Source: Pomphorhynchus laevis
Lineage: Eukaryota; Acanthocephala; Palaeacanthocephala; Echinorhynchida; Pomphorhynchidae
Length of the DNA stretch: 64,000 nucleotides
Direction of reading: 5' to 3'
Assembly: GCA_012934845.2 (NCBI GenBank)
Contig: WNNJ02001010.1
Span: 110,242 to 174,241 of the forward strand
Position 1 is the first letter of the stretch, and the number at the start of each line of letters is the position of its first letter. Below are positions 22,346 to 34,529 of the stretch, one piece after another. The notes beneath the pieces were generated by a model. It was not told the origin of the DNA. It was given only the letters and a program-made list of their open reading frames with translations, and did no database searches. The translations under genes were made by a program, and so were the position numbers.

Positions 22346-23265
22346 ATGGTTAAGAATTGTTTGAAGAATTATATGCAACTTATGGACTTGTTTTTATTTT
22401 CTGTTTTTTTTAACAGTTTTTGTTTTAACAAAATCTCTATTTATTTATACCATACACATCTGTTGCGGTTCATTGAATGCGATATTAAATCTTTTTTAAT
22501 TAAAGAAATTAAGAAATTGTTGTTCGATTTATATGGAAATTTTACCATATTACAAATGATTTACAATAGTACACAAGATAAATAAAAGTACTGTTCTTAA
22601 TAATACGTTTTCGTCCATTTTAATAGATCCACTTCGAATGCTTTTGTTAATCTCTGTACCGTCGTTTCCCTCTAAATTTCTCAAATCGAAAATCGAAAAT
22701 TATCATTTAGATATACCTGATGATGATATTTTCTTTTCGGTATATTCGTCAATTATTAGGTGACTGCGGTACTCGTATGTGTCGAAGTCAATGAATGGAT
22801 CGTTTGAAATTGAGTACTGCCAAAAAATGTAAAGCAATCGAGCAAATTAAATACATAAAAACATTTATTTCATGTAGAAAATTAAAAGCGGTATTTTTGT
22901 CGTTTTTACAATCAAAGTTATAGTTGGATGATATATCTTTTTATATATATTGTTAAATTCTTTAAGCAATAATGATAAAGTAGTTGTTAAAATATTATAC
23001 ACGTCCTACAATCATTAAAAGATTTGCTGAAAATGGTAATAAACAACAAAATTCAAGAAAAATCCGGTAATAAGAATTATCAAGTTAATCTTACTTCTTT
23101 AACAAAGGTAAGGGATTTATGTACTTAATCTATAATGGAACAGAGGGATTTCCCCCTGTGCCTAAATTGGCTAATTTAGTGAACATCAAATTTCTAGAAC
23201 CTATATATAGACAACATATTAAACAAGTTTTTAAGGAGTTTTTCAGAGCTCTATAAGCAAAGGGT
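22346..23265. other. Gene-free AT-rich stretch
   Basis: No supportable gene. The right part (from about 23040) may be the decayed 5' region of the next LINE copy. Confidence 0.45.
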
Positions 23266-24740
23266 AATTTTTAATTCAATCAGATATTTTGAGGCAGAGG
23301 TGCGGATCTCTTTTTGCACCTCCGACCTGGCTATTGCATATTTGAAATTCTTTAATGAAAACCTTTCAAACTCCGGCTCAATCTCTTTAAGGTCTATCCA
23401 GGCGTCTGTAAAAATTTCTAATATACCGTCCTTCCTGTCGGCTGATGATATTCAGATCATGGAACAACAGTACAAATTAATTAACATACGTTTCATTACG
23501 GGAAGGAACGGCCTGCCTATTTCAGTGGCCTTTTGTTCCATCTCTGTAGATGTTGCCGAATGCCTCGCGAAATCGATCTTTAACCCCTTCCTGGGGCATA
23601 ACTTTTCGTTTATGCTAGTGGATACAGACCACCTTACCTACCCAACTGCAACAACTGCTATAAGTCAGGCATTGGGGGAGTCAGGATGTCTTTCGCTCCG
23701 TTCACGTGGGGTATGTGGTTTGGCAAACGAACACACTGGTTAATGCGATAGTAACCGCAGTGTTTAAATTGCGGGGGGTACCGCAATTTGCGTTGTCACT
23801 CAAATGAAGTAGTTTTAAAAACTACAGAAAGAAGCACTATGGTGGTCAGGCGATGCTGTCTAACTTCGCCGAAGTTTGTTATACTGACAAGAGGATGTCT
23901 GCTCTGACATAATTAGATTAATTGATGACAAGCATCAAGCCTTCGTTGAAAAGTTGGAAGAGTTGATTCTCATATTACCTACAAAGGTTAGTAATGCGGC
24001 ACAGAGTTCGTCTTCATCAATGTCTCCGACTAAAACTAAGACAGCCATTGTGTCTAAAGAGCGTCGTGGAGCCTCGACAAAAAGCCTATCCTCTCTTAAG
24101 CTATCCCGAAAAGGAAAAGACTGGTGAATGGCGACCCTCATCGAGGAAAATGAAGATATCGCCTGGTGGGCAAGCGACTCCATCTGTCGTGACAGGAAGC
24201 GGTAAAGCCGAACTTTCCGCTTCTAGTTGCGTCTTACTCCGGTAACACTTACGCAATGAGTAGTTATCAAGAGCCTTTTTCACTAAATATCCTATAGTGA
24301 AATTCAGGATGTGCTTCTGCCCTGAGCCTTCTATCTGGTAGTGATGCAAACGTTATAGTCCAGGAGAAGCGGTATAGCCGTCTTCCCCTGGACATTACTC
24401 AATTTATCCCAAAGCACATATATACCCACTTTACTCCGTACATAACCCCTCAATCCTCTTCATCTCAAGGTTTGTAACCCTAATGAAGAGCTCATTTAGA
24501 TCATCCATCTTATTAAACTATTCTTGTCCAGCCCTATCTTACTTAGTTATATCATTCTGTAAGAACGGTAAGCGTATCAGCATATGCAATGTCTATATCC
24601 TGCCAGGAAAAATTTACAAGAACCGTGATCTCCTGTATCGTATATTATGTGCGGCCGGGGTGGGGGGCTTAGTTCCCACTGGACTTGAGGCCGTGAATTG
24701 TATTGCTGAAGACTGCTGTTGTTCCAATAAATTAAATTAA
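23266..24740 (+). mobile_element. Jockey/I-like LINE, third copy, internally deleted
   Basis: Plus strand. ORF1 at 23300-23743 reads CTSDLAIAYLKFFNENLSNSG, then SIQASVKISNIPSFLSADDI and LINIRFITGRNGLPISVAF, parallel to the decayed 19190-19400 of copy two. Downstream is an endonuclease start (24540-24650, SFCKNGKRISICNVYI), which jumps near 24645 straight to the 3' UTR (GGCCGGGGTGGGGGGCTTAG), so the rest of the endonuclease and all of the RT are deleted. Confidence 0.75.
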
Positions 24741-25499
24741 TATAGAACTCAAAAGCATTATCCTGTCTTACCTGTTTGTTGTTATTTATTTAAGAAAATC
24801 TTTATTTATTTATATCATATTAATCTACTTATTTTGTATCTCTTGATTGAATTGCCATGCTTGTGTCAAAATGTGATTTTACTATCTTTTTCACTAATTA
24901 TTGGATTTAACTGTTATGTTCACGTCCTGGTTGACTGCACATAACATATCTAACTATCTATTATTCATTTAATTAAAAATCCCCTTTCACATCAGTTACC
25001 TGAGCGGATGTGATCAAACAATTCGTTCTCCGAACCCCATTCGTTTTCGGCGTTCGAATGTGGTAATAAAAATGCTTTTGTGTTCACTTTTACAATTCTG
25101 AAAATTTATTATTTAAGAAATTCCTTATTAATTCTGATAATTTGCAAACATCCAAGTATATCAAGCCGCATGTAATTCATGTATTTTTCTCTGCTCATTA
25201 ATTTTATTTTGTTTAATTTAGGTAAACGTCGTCATCATCTATAATTCTTAACTGATTAAAACAGAAATATAAAAGTATTTCTTAAAATTGATCGTATAAA
25301 GCCATCAATATATTAATACATAAACTTGAATAATGTTTAACTTACGTCATTCGTCAATAAACCCTTGATTATATTTCCATATTATAAACTATTTTATACA
25401 CCACAAACTCATGACATTTTTTCTATTTTTGAAGAAGTATAAATCAATAAAATATTATTCAAATATTAAATTTACAATATAGTAATTACTATTCATTAT
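24741..25499. other. Gene-free AT-rich stretch
   Basis: No supportable gene. A segment near 25346-25395 (CATTCGTCAATAAACCCTTG, then TTTCCATATTATAAAC) is a diverged relative of 29236-29285, so both may be parts of one dispersed repeat. Confidence 0.45.
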
Positions 25500-25990
25500 A
25501 ATTATGATATATGTGTATTTAATTCTAATAATTTTTATTCAATTAGTGAGCACATTTATCCAGAAAGCCTTATTCTTAACAAAACCAATATTAATGATAA
25601 AGAAGGTGTATATCTAGATATGAACATTAAATTAACATTAACTAAAACTACTATTAATTTATATCGTAAAGATGACATATTTAAATTTACAAGAAACATA
25701 TTTTTGCATGAGCATTCATGCATACCATATAATATAAAATATAATACATTAAATAATGAAATTTTAAGAATTGAAACAATTTGTAATAATATTGACTTTC
25801 TTCAAAATCATTTAAATAATTTAATAGATACATATTTTAAACTAGGTTACTATAAAAATAACATCAAGCAGAAAATAGTAAAATATATAAATCAACACAA
25901 TAATATAAAGAATAAATTTAAACTCTTAAGTGGCAAATTTTTATGGATGGATAATAAATAATATACTTTGTATTAGAATAAGATACTAGA
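25500..25990 (+). mobile_element. Penelope-like element, 3' third of RT
   Basis: Begins within motif C (ATGATATATGTGTATTTAAT) and runs to the RT stop. The frame at 25620-25961 equals residues 353-465 of the 8494 copy with few changes (LTKTTINLYRKDDIFKFTRN..LLSGKFLWMDNK). Followed by the short UTR to about 25990. 5'-truncated and cut short before the end module. Confidence 0.85.
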
Positions 25991-26124
25991 TAATCAAATT
26001 TAATCAGAGGAAATACGTCAAAATACCGATTTCGGTTACTATTTTGATTTATTATTACTTTATTAAATTACTATCAGATATATTTTGTTTAATAAATTTT
26101 TATAAATTTATAAACAATATGTAA

Positions 26125-26392
26125 TGATATTGACTTTCTTCAAATTCATTTCAATAATTTAAATGATATGTACTTTAAACTGGGTTACTATAAAAATATC
26201 ATCAAATAGAAAAAAGTTAAATATATAAATTAACACAATAATACTAAAAATAAATTTAAAATCATTAGCGGAAAATTTTTATGGATGAATAATAAATAAT
26301 ATACTTTGTATTAGAATAAGATACTAGACAGTTTTATCAAAGGAAATACATCATTAGCATGCATTTGGCCCCGCTGCTATGTCGGGTCGAGG
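26125..26392 (+). mobile_element. Penelope-like element, 3' end with left half of end module
   Basis: A more diverged copy of the last 60 RT codons (26125-26298), the UTR and the left half of the end module (AAGGAAATACATCATTAGC, GGCCCCGCTGCTATG, GTCGAGGAATA). The module stops where the RT element begins at 26393, exactly as at 72 (-). Confidence 0.85.
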
Positions 26393-28890
26393 AATACAGT
26401 CTTGCGCGTGCCACTAACGAACAGGGTTAACTGTACTGTGTCGCTAGGGTCGACGTTAAAGTCAGCATGCATGTCGTACGGTCCAGGGGCAATCACAACA
26501 ACCAGTACACCAAGAACTAAACCTGTATATCGCCGGGATGATCAACTTCGAAACAAGGTTTCTGAAAAGTTGGAGGATGGTGATATTCGTGGAGCAGTAC
26601 GACTGCTTGCCGATAACAACCAGCTGTTAAGTGCGGACGAGTAGACTATCGAGCTTTTGCGTCGCAAATATCCAGAACGACGGTTTCTTTATAATGAAAG
26701 CTGCGCACGTCCGCGGTCAAATCTCGATTTAGGTCCACTTATTTCGGGTCCTTCTGTCTTGTCGGCTCTCCAGTCATTTCCACCGTCTTCTGCTGGGGGC
26801 GCTGATGGCCTGAGTCCTTCTCATCTACGTGACCTGGTTAGTCGTTCGAGTGGTGTCGCAGGAGACATACTACTGAAATCTATTTGTGAGCTAACAAGTA
26901 ACATCCTTGCGGGTAAAGTGGCAACCTCGATCAGGCCTATATTATGCGGAGCCAAGCTTCTGGCTTTCGTAAAAGGGGACGGTGAAGTCAGACCTATAGC
27001 TGTTGGGTGTACCTTCCGCCGGCTAGCTGCTAAGGTGGCTTGCAGATTTGCTACCGAGAGAGTGGTTGACATGCTTCTTCCAAATCAACTTGGCGTCGGT
27101 GTACCTGGGGGTGTTGAGGCCGCAATTCATGCAGCGAGATGTTTTGCTGAACACGGTTTGGTAGGCAATTCAGCGATGATAAAGTTAAACTTCGAAAATG
27201 CCTTTAACTCAATCAGCAGGGGCGCAGTCCTTCAGGTTGTGAAGAAGGAAATCCCGGGGATCCAGGACTTCGTGGAAATGTGCTACGATTACCCAAGCAC
27301 ACTTCTCTTCGAGGACAATGTGATTGATTCAAAAGGATAGTACACCAAGGGGTTCCTCTCGGTCCTCTCCTGTTCTAACTTACCATCAACAGTCTGACCC
27401 ACAGCCTTTTGTCACCATTAGCTGTTTGGTATCTGGATGACTGCTGCATTGGGGGAGAAGTTTCCACTCTAATCAATGATATCGAACACATTCGAACTCA
27501 AGGAGCAAAAATTGGATTGTTCTTACGGCCAGACAAATGCCAAGTGATTTCTAAAAGCGGTACCTATATTCAACCTCTACTTGATATAATGCCAAACCTA
27601 AAAGTATGTGGTGTGCCATCCGCGGACTTGCTAGGCGCTCCGCTTTGCGCCGGATTTCACCTCGATATGTTCTTGGAATCGGCTATCACACAACTTCAGC
27701 AGGTAGGCCGAAAGCTCTCAAAACTTGCGAAGCACGACGCCTTCTGTATACGTCGACATTGTTCGACGCTACCAAAAATCAACTTCCTTTTACGCTGCGT
27801 ACCGTGTTATATAAGCGGCCTTGTGAAAGCTTTCGACGTGGAAGTTCGCAGTTCTCTGGATGAAATCCTTAACCTCAGCCTCTCTGACATAGCATGGCGT
27901 CAAGCCTCGCTACCTATTAAGATGAGTGGACTGGGTGTGTTGCGTGCGGAAGAGTTATCTATACCGTCCTTTTGTTCATCTGCTTCGCGCACGAAGGACT
28001 TAACTGCGCTATTAATCCTAGAGCATTTGACAAATCGCTCAGGCACTAGTGACCTGAACTACCGAACGGCGTCAGAGAGTTGAACCACTAAATTCGACCT
28101 GACTGTTCCAACGGATACAACCTTGCAAAAACGTTGGACAGCCCCATTGTATAAGAAGGAATTCCGACACCTGGCAGCTTCATGCGCCCTTCCCAAAGAT
28201 CGGGTCCGCTTGCTAGTTGCGTCTACAAGATGGTCTGGCGCATTCCTTAATGCCCCACCAATGGCTTCGATGGGCACAAAACTAGACGACAGTTTAATCT
28301 GTCTCGCATCAGCCCTCCGCCTCGGTATTCTCAACTCGGTTTCATTTAAGTGTGAGTGCGGCGTCGTATCAGACCCCTCTGGTATTCACGGGCTAGACTG
28401 CCCAGCGTGGTTTCTCGGCACAATCAGCACAGTGCTGTAAACACACTTATCCGTAGCGCCCTTGCCACAGCCGGTGTCCCGTCTCGCCTAGAACTAATCG
28501 GGCTCTGCAGAAACTACGGAAAGAGACCAGACGGTGCTTCACTAGTCCCATGGGAAAGGGGACGTCTGCTAGAATGGGACTTCACGTGTCCCAACATTCT
28601 TGCTGCCAGTTATTTGCCTAGTGCGGTCTCTGGGGTCGGAGAGGTTGCTAGATTGGCAGAGGATCGAAAGAAGGCCAAATATACATGTATTGACGAATCG
28701 CAATATAAATTTGTGCCGTTGGCGATCGACACAATTGGTGCTGCCGGGCCGATAACTTCGAATTTTTTGACAAAACTGCGCAATATGTTGGTGGTGGCAA
28801 CAGATGATAGAAGAGCTGCCAATTTCCTGTTGCAGCGTTTAAGCTGTTCAGTGCAGCGGGGAAATGCAGCGTGCCTGTAAGAGGTCGCTC
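26393..28890 (+). mobile_element. R2-like RT element joined to the PLE module, broken
   Basis: GC-richer than its surroundings. Frames in order: KVSEKLEDGDIRGAVRLLAD (26560), SSAGGADGLSPSHLRDLVS (26790), LLAFVKGDGEVRPIAVGC (26960), NQLGVGVPGGVEAAIHAA (27080), motif A-like IKLNFENAFNSISR (27190), motif C VWYLDDCCIGGE (27425), C-terminal CECGVVSDPSGIHGLDC (28345-28400) and KRPDGASLVPWERGRLLEWD (28530). The C-x-C..H..C finger and RPDG..WD block recall the finger plus restriction-like endonuclease of the R2/R4/NeSL group; the clade assignment is inference. In motif A the usual aspartate is asparagine. Several stops and frameshifts split the frame, so this copy is dead. Confidence 0.75.
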
Positions 28891-29030
28891 GAGACGGAAA
28901 CCTTCCAACTTAACGATACTGAAATATTACTTGTTTTGCTTGCTTTGCTTTTATTTTTCAATTTCATTCTTACAAATTGTTTACTATATTTATATTGTAT
29001 AAAATACTTAGACTCAGTTATTTGATTAGT
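28891..29030 (+). mobile_element. PLE 3' tail after the RT element
   Basis: AT-rich sequence ending ACTTAGACTCAGTTATTTGA (about 29005), a degenerate form of the PLE tail end seen at 10225-10245. Together with the half module on the left, it places the RT element inside a PLE 3' end. Confidence 0.55.
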
Positions 29031-29079
29031 TCTATTGACAACTTTTTATTGCCCTGCGGACTTTGTTCTCCTAGTGATA

Positions 29080-29200
29080 GAAACCATGTCAGAACTGCTG
29101 CTATGCTGGATCGAGGAATAATAGCCGAAATCTGATTACATAGCAGTTGCTTCAAATGACCTCAATTCTTTATTTCGGTAATATAACCTCTACCAGAAAT
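29080..29200 (+). ncRNA. PLE end module, degenerate copy
   Basis: Shows CTGCTATG (29098-29105) with CATAGCAG (29139-29146), GAGGAATAATAGCCGAAA and AATGACCTCAATTCTTTATT. The CTGATGA word is lost (CAAATGA). No PLE coding sequence is attached on the left. Confidence 0.6.
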
Positions 29201-29379
29201 ACTGAAAGTATGCATTACAAATTTTACTTTTTTAAATCATCTTATTCGTTAATAAAGCCTTTAAATTTCCATATTATAAACTTCATATTGTATCTAAGTC
29301 ATGCTGCTTATAAATCTCAGTTATAAATCTTAGATCTTATAGAGTTGTAGACACAAGTCCTTAGTTGTTTAAAGAATAT

Positions 29380-29500
29380 ATTTGTAAAACTGTTGGCCTA
29401 AAATGATTTTTTGATGGATAGTAAATGATATACTCTTTGTTAGAATAAAATATTGCGCTATATAATCAAATTACCTAAGAGGAATCAGCATGTTTTTAAC
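29380..29500 (+). mobile_element. Penelope-like element, short 3' end fragment
   Basis: TTTTTTGATGGATAGTAAAT and ATACTCTTTGTTAGAATAAA match the RT stop and UTR at 9873-9925, ending AAGAGGAATCAGCATG. Very short and diverged. Confidence 0.65.
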
Positions 29501-29809
29501 TTTTTAGTTATCACATGTTTTTAACTTTGATGCTATCAGAAAAAATAGGTTACTTCTTATACTCTTATCTTTATTCTAATCCATGCAATTGATTACATTT
29601 TCATACTGGCCGTATTTTAATTTGTAAATTGGCAAAACTATTTAATTGTGTTTGTATATATCAAGACACACCTGTCGCGCAGGCAAGTTTATCGGATATA
29701 CATTTCGTATAATAATAAATACCTCTCACGTAATGTGAATAGCATACTATAATTAACCTTTTTAATTAATTGAAAAAAATTAACCTTTTATATATGTTAT
29801 AATAACTAT

Positions 29810-30665
29810 AATTACATAAAAATCCAATAAAACCTAGGTTCATAGGTAGTGTTTTTAATGTACATTAAAACCACTTTCTGTCTATATGAATAAAATACTT
29901 GACGTAATTAAAGCACACTTCAAGAAATATTGTAAGGTAATCGAAATTAATACTGGTATAAAACACTATTTCAGTATTAATTCTACAAAAGAATTTTTAG
30001 AACAGACAAAAGGAATAAATTTTCAGAATATAAATACATACGATTTTAGTACGCTTTATACAAATCTAGATTTAGTAGATATTAAAGAAGCGTTAGTAAA
30101 ATTAATTAATCTTATATTCGGAAAAAGATATACATATATATGTTATAATAACTATAACGCCTATCTAACAAAAATTAAACCATCAAATAAATATAAATAT
30201 ATGGATAAAATTGAATTAATAGAATCCTTAAATATTTTGATAAATCAAAATTATCTAAAAGTAGGGACATCTATATTTAGACAATTAAAAGGTGTTCCAA
30301 TGAGTGGTAATAGTAGCCCAATTATACCTAACTTGTTTTTAAGCTTTATAGAATATGAATTTGTTCATAACTCTTTAAAAATAAATCTTAATTATTAGCA
30401 ATCCTCATTCTTAACAAAACCAATATTAATGATAAAGGAGGTATATATCTAGATATGAACATTAAATTAACATCAATAAAAGATACTTTTAATTTATATC
30501 GTAAAGATGACATTTAAATTAATAAAATATTTTTGCACGAGCATTCATGCATACCATATAATATAAAATATAATACATTAAATAATGAAATTTTAAGAAT
30601 TGCAACAATTTGTAACGATATTGGCTTTCTTCAAAATCATTGAAATAATTTAATTGATAGAAAAG
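29810..30665 (+). mobile_element. Penelope-like element, RT core, both ends missing
   Basis: Matches 8815-9760 of the best copy. The open part (29886-30398) covers motif A (YDFSTLYTNL) and motif B (KGVPMSGNSSP). About 75 bp around motif C are deleted near 30395, after which a decayed remainder (NIKLTSIKDTFNLYRK) runs to about 30660. Several changes make it inactive. Confidence 0.85.
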
Positions 30666-31915
30666 TGTCTACTTCAAAGTAGTTAAATTGTCTTCTTCCA
30701 AAATGTGTATGTACACATTGTAAGTAAATATGTGTGCTGCTATATCACTCGAGTAATCCGGTTCAGTATTATTAACACAGCACTCTGTTTATTTTATTTG
30801 GAACTTCTAAGAACTCTTATTTTGGATTGCTATGTTCTATTAAGCTTCTACTTCTCGATGTCATCGCTTTTTAAAACTTATTAGGGATTTAACAATGTAT
30901 TTGTTGGACTTTATAAAGTCAGGATATGGTCTACAGCCGTTTGCTGTAAATGACTTAGTAGATGAATAAATTTATTCAAAATTTAGTCCATTATTAAACA
31001 ATCCGGTCAGATGTGTTATTAACAAAGTCAGAAATTGACGTCTAATTCTAACTTTTTATTTACTAAAATTCAATTAAATGTGATACAAATATACGTACTC
31101 GACCTTTAACCTGAATTAAAATGATCCATTCTACCAGCAATAGCTTAACTAACATTCTACTTGTAATCACAAAATCGAAATGCGAGAACTCCTTTTTTAA
31201 AAACGTTGATATTCCAAATGGAATTTCAAATACGAATTGCCATGTCCTTTGTTCATTCATTTGAAAATATGTTATTTTTCTTCGATCGCTGAACTGTGCA
31301 ATCTAAATGCTAATTTTTATATTCCCCCGAGATAGGTTTATTTTTAGTATCTTTTGAGTGAATGCTGAAAAAACTTTTGAAAACCAGGATCCTCTGCAAT
31401 ACGCAAAGACGTTTGTTACAAATGTTACTGTGATTATTTAAGTTACCCTCGTTTCAGTGGATCAGCAATTTAAGTGTGTGCATCAATGGATTTTTCTTCG
31501 AGAGATTTGCTCTCTTTAAATAATGTGAATCAAAACTTCAATAAAGGCATTTCATAATAATATGGAAGCTATTCTTATATCAGTATTACATCGTGTTTAA
31601 TATTATGCATCAATTTTTAAATTTAAAAGGTTCATATAATAAAATAATTTTATTTTATAAGATTAAACTTTTTTAATAATCTGATTTATAATAGTAATTG
31701 GCTTATTTTACTTTTGAATATTATAATTTTGTTTCAATTAATTTATTCAAATAACCTTATTCAATAAAATTTATATAATTATATTATAGTATTATAATAT
31801 GATATGTTATATTATTTTAGTGTCTATGCTTTAGTATCTTTTCAATGCTCATATATAGCTGTTATAAAACAGCTGTTCTCTGTGTTCAACGAATCATAAA
31901 CCACTACGATATATA
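30666..31915. other. No gene recognised
   Basis: AT-rich. A minus-strand frame at 31260-31063 (MNEQRTWQFVFEIPFGIST) resembles nothing I know and is not supported. No repeats of note. Confidence 0.4.
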
Positions 31916-31929
31916 TGTATATAGAATGA

Positions 31930-31990
31930 CTTTAACAAACTTAGAAAGAGATAAAGGCCACTAGGCCGAAACGTCTTGGAATTTGTTTTT
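31930..31990 (+). ncRNA. Degenerate hammerhead-like motif
   Basis: GGCC-ACTA-GGCC (31956-31967) followed directly by GAAACGTC (31968-31975) equals stem II, GAAA and the GUC cleavage triplet of the hammerhead variants associated with PLEs. ACAAA (31935-31939) and TTTGT (31982-31986) could pair as outer stem I. The position of the core CTGATGA reads AGATAAA, so it would not be active as it stands. It differs from the main PLE family's end module, so it should come from a different PLE. Confidence 0.45.
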
Positions 31991-32019
31991 GCAATATTCC
32001 GGTTGAGCAATTATTCTTT

Positions 32020-32700
32020 TTTACTTTATATATTCTGTCTATGCAACCCAAGTCATTGATATTAGATAAATGCTCTCGAATTTTTCTCTGATAACTGTTC
32101 GGTAATGAAGTCGATAATTTTGACGTCTAACGCTCTTTTGATATCAGGTTATTTAAAAATTGTATACCGAAATTTATTACTTTAGTTTTGCTTAGTCAAT
32201 TTTTTTTTCGTTAGCGAATTTCGCGGTATACAGAAACTAATTGCTTTATTAATTTGTTTATAAAGTTTAATTTATAATGTTTAATTAATATAATTATTTT
32301 ATTTAATTAAGTTTGTAGGTAAATTAAATTCTAATATATTTTACACGTGACTAAATGCACGGGATGCATTTAGTCAGTAATTGAAGCATCCCCCAGTTTT
32401 TTTTTCTGTAATTTTTAATTCTATACTTGACAGACGCCTTAATAATTCAGTTATTATTTTTATATATTATATTAATTATATATTATATTAATTATATTAA
32501 TATAACGAAAAGAATATAATTAAAAAACATTAAATTTGAAATCCAAAAAGTGTTCGCACAGTATAAATTCATTTAGGTGAATTTATTCTATATGTAAAAC
32601 CATTCGATGGGTGAAAAAAATTATAAAGCGTTTCAGTAAAAAAGAAATAAAGCATTCAAGTCAACATGGAATAATGGTGGCAGGAGTTTATATCTTATTT
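32020..32700. other. Gene-free AT-rich stretch
   Basis: No supportable gene or repeat, apart from simple TATATTAATTATATT tracts near 32460-32510. Confidence 0.45.
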
Positions 32701-32704
32701 TAGG

Positions 32705-33235
32705 AATATATTTACCCTATTATTTCTTTACTTAAATCTGATCTTATTATTTCTTTACTTTTAGAATTATTTAAAAGTCCGGCTATATTTATGTTATCTA
32801 TACATTTATTAATGAAGTTTATGGTTAATGTATATTTTCTATTGTTATTATTAACATTTATTGTACGATTATAGTATTTTGTATTACAATAACTGTCTAT
32901 TATACAACTTAGCCTATCAGAGTAGTTAATTAATTTTTGATTTATTGAACATATGATATCTTTAGAAAAACTTCTTATATTTACATAAAGATCTTTTAGC
33001 TTATTATCACTTAAAAGTTGTTTTAATATTTCTAATTGTTCATTTATATACATATCTTTTTTAATATTTTTAACTCTATTTTTCCTATTCCTTTTATCAC
33101 CATGACTTCTTGGTTTGCGTTTAACCGGATTATTATAATATAGTTGTTTATTATTTACTATACTACTTCTGCCAATTCCTTGTACCACGTCATTCAATCT
33201 TAATGTGTACATGGGATTAAGCGTTTTAATCCAAA
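32705..33235 (-). mobile_element. Penelope-like element, N-terminal region
   Basis: Minus-strand frame from 33212: LNDVVQGIGRSSIVNNKQLY, RKPRSHGDKRNRKNRVKN (basic), LEILKQLLSDNKLKDLYVNI, RKYTLTINFINKCIDNINIAG, LLNNSKSKEIIRSDLSKE. This is the segment between the GIY-YIG end and the CxC region; its last part overlaps the start of the 8075 copy, which fixes the domain order. Upstream it starts LNPMYTLRLND. Confidence 0.8.
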
Positions 33236-33489
33236 TAAATAACAGCAGCGAATAACATAGTCAAATGCTTTGGCAAAATCTACAAATATTGTGTAAATAA
33301 AAATTGATAAATAAAAACAAGTCAACATGGAATAACCAACTCAAACATTTAATTTAATAGAATGAAACATTATATTTCTGCAGAATGAAACATTTAATTT
33401 ATTAATACAAAGGTTAGAGTTACATGACTTCGAAGATAACAACAATCAAAATTTTAAAAATAATAACTTAAATATTAAAAATAAATGAT

Positions 33490-34045
33490 ATCGAAAACAA
33501 CTGAGTCTACGCATTTAATATAATTATAAAATAAACAAAACATAATAATGGTAAATCAAAATTTAATAATTAAATAATAAAATAAATAATTGTTATAAGA
33601 TTTTTTATAATTTAAATCAAATAAAAAATTGAAATTTAAAATAAAAATCATTTTTATGAATTGACTAATAAATAACAGACGTTGTATCAGAATAAGGATT
33701 AGAGGTCATCAGGAGGAGCTGCTATGCTATCAGATTTCGGCCCTTATTCCTCGACCCAACATAGCAGCGGGGCCAAACAATGCTAATGACGTATTTCCTC
33801 TGATTAAATCAATTTTTATGAATTGACTAATAAATAACAGACGTTGTATCAGAATAAGGATTAGAGGTCATCAGGAGGAGCTGCTATGCTATCAGATTTC
33901 GGCCCTTATTCCTCGACCCAACATAGCAGCGGGGCCAAACAATGCTAATGACGTATTTCCTCTGATTAAATCAATTTTTATGAATTGACTAATAAATAAC
34001 AGACGTTGTATCAGAAAAAGGATTATAGATGATCAGGAGGAAACG
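33490..34045 (-). mobile_element. PLE 3' tail with tandem end modules
   Basis: On the minus strand: module units at 33975-34045 (partial), 33813-33974 and 33651-33812 (exact 162-bp period), then the AT-rich tail to about 33495 (GACTCAGTTG). Two full units are nearly identical to each other. Tandem terminal repeats upstream of the element body (32705-33235) are a known PLE arrangement. Confidence 0.8.
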
Positions 34046-34529
34046 CGTATATATTTAAATGCGATTATATTTATATTATATATTTAACGTTATCAAATAA
34101 TATGAAGAAAAATTATAGCATTATATTATTTATACTAATATAACGAATATATATTAATGCACTTAAATAATAAATAGTAAATAAATCGTTTTAGGATCTG
34201 TAAAAGATTCTTTCAGATTTAAAATTTTCTAATCTGTTAATAGTCTAATGTTTTTGAATTTATCTATTTTACACTATAAACGGATTTCAAGAGTTAATAA
34301 ATTCGTTCAGTCAATAAATGGTTTAGTATTTTTAACAATCTATTATTTATTATTGCAAATTGACGTTTTATGTACGTTATCCTTTCAAACTCCTATTGTT
34401 ATCCAATGATTATTACGTTCCAGAATTAGGATCATTATGCAATTGAACCTGCAGCTGCCTTGTAGCCGCCATATTGTCAACTAGTTAGTCGTTGAATGAG
34501 AAAGTAATTTTTATGAATAGAATGTGATA
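34046..34529. other. No gene seen; downstream flank of the kinase gene
   Basis: AT-rich sequence. No repeat recognised. Confidence 0.4.

Noticed and set aside
32705-34045. LTR retrotransposon because of repeated ends
   Set aside because: The repeats are PLE terminal modules; no gag, protease, integrase, primer site or TG..CA ends were seen.
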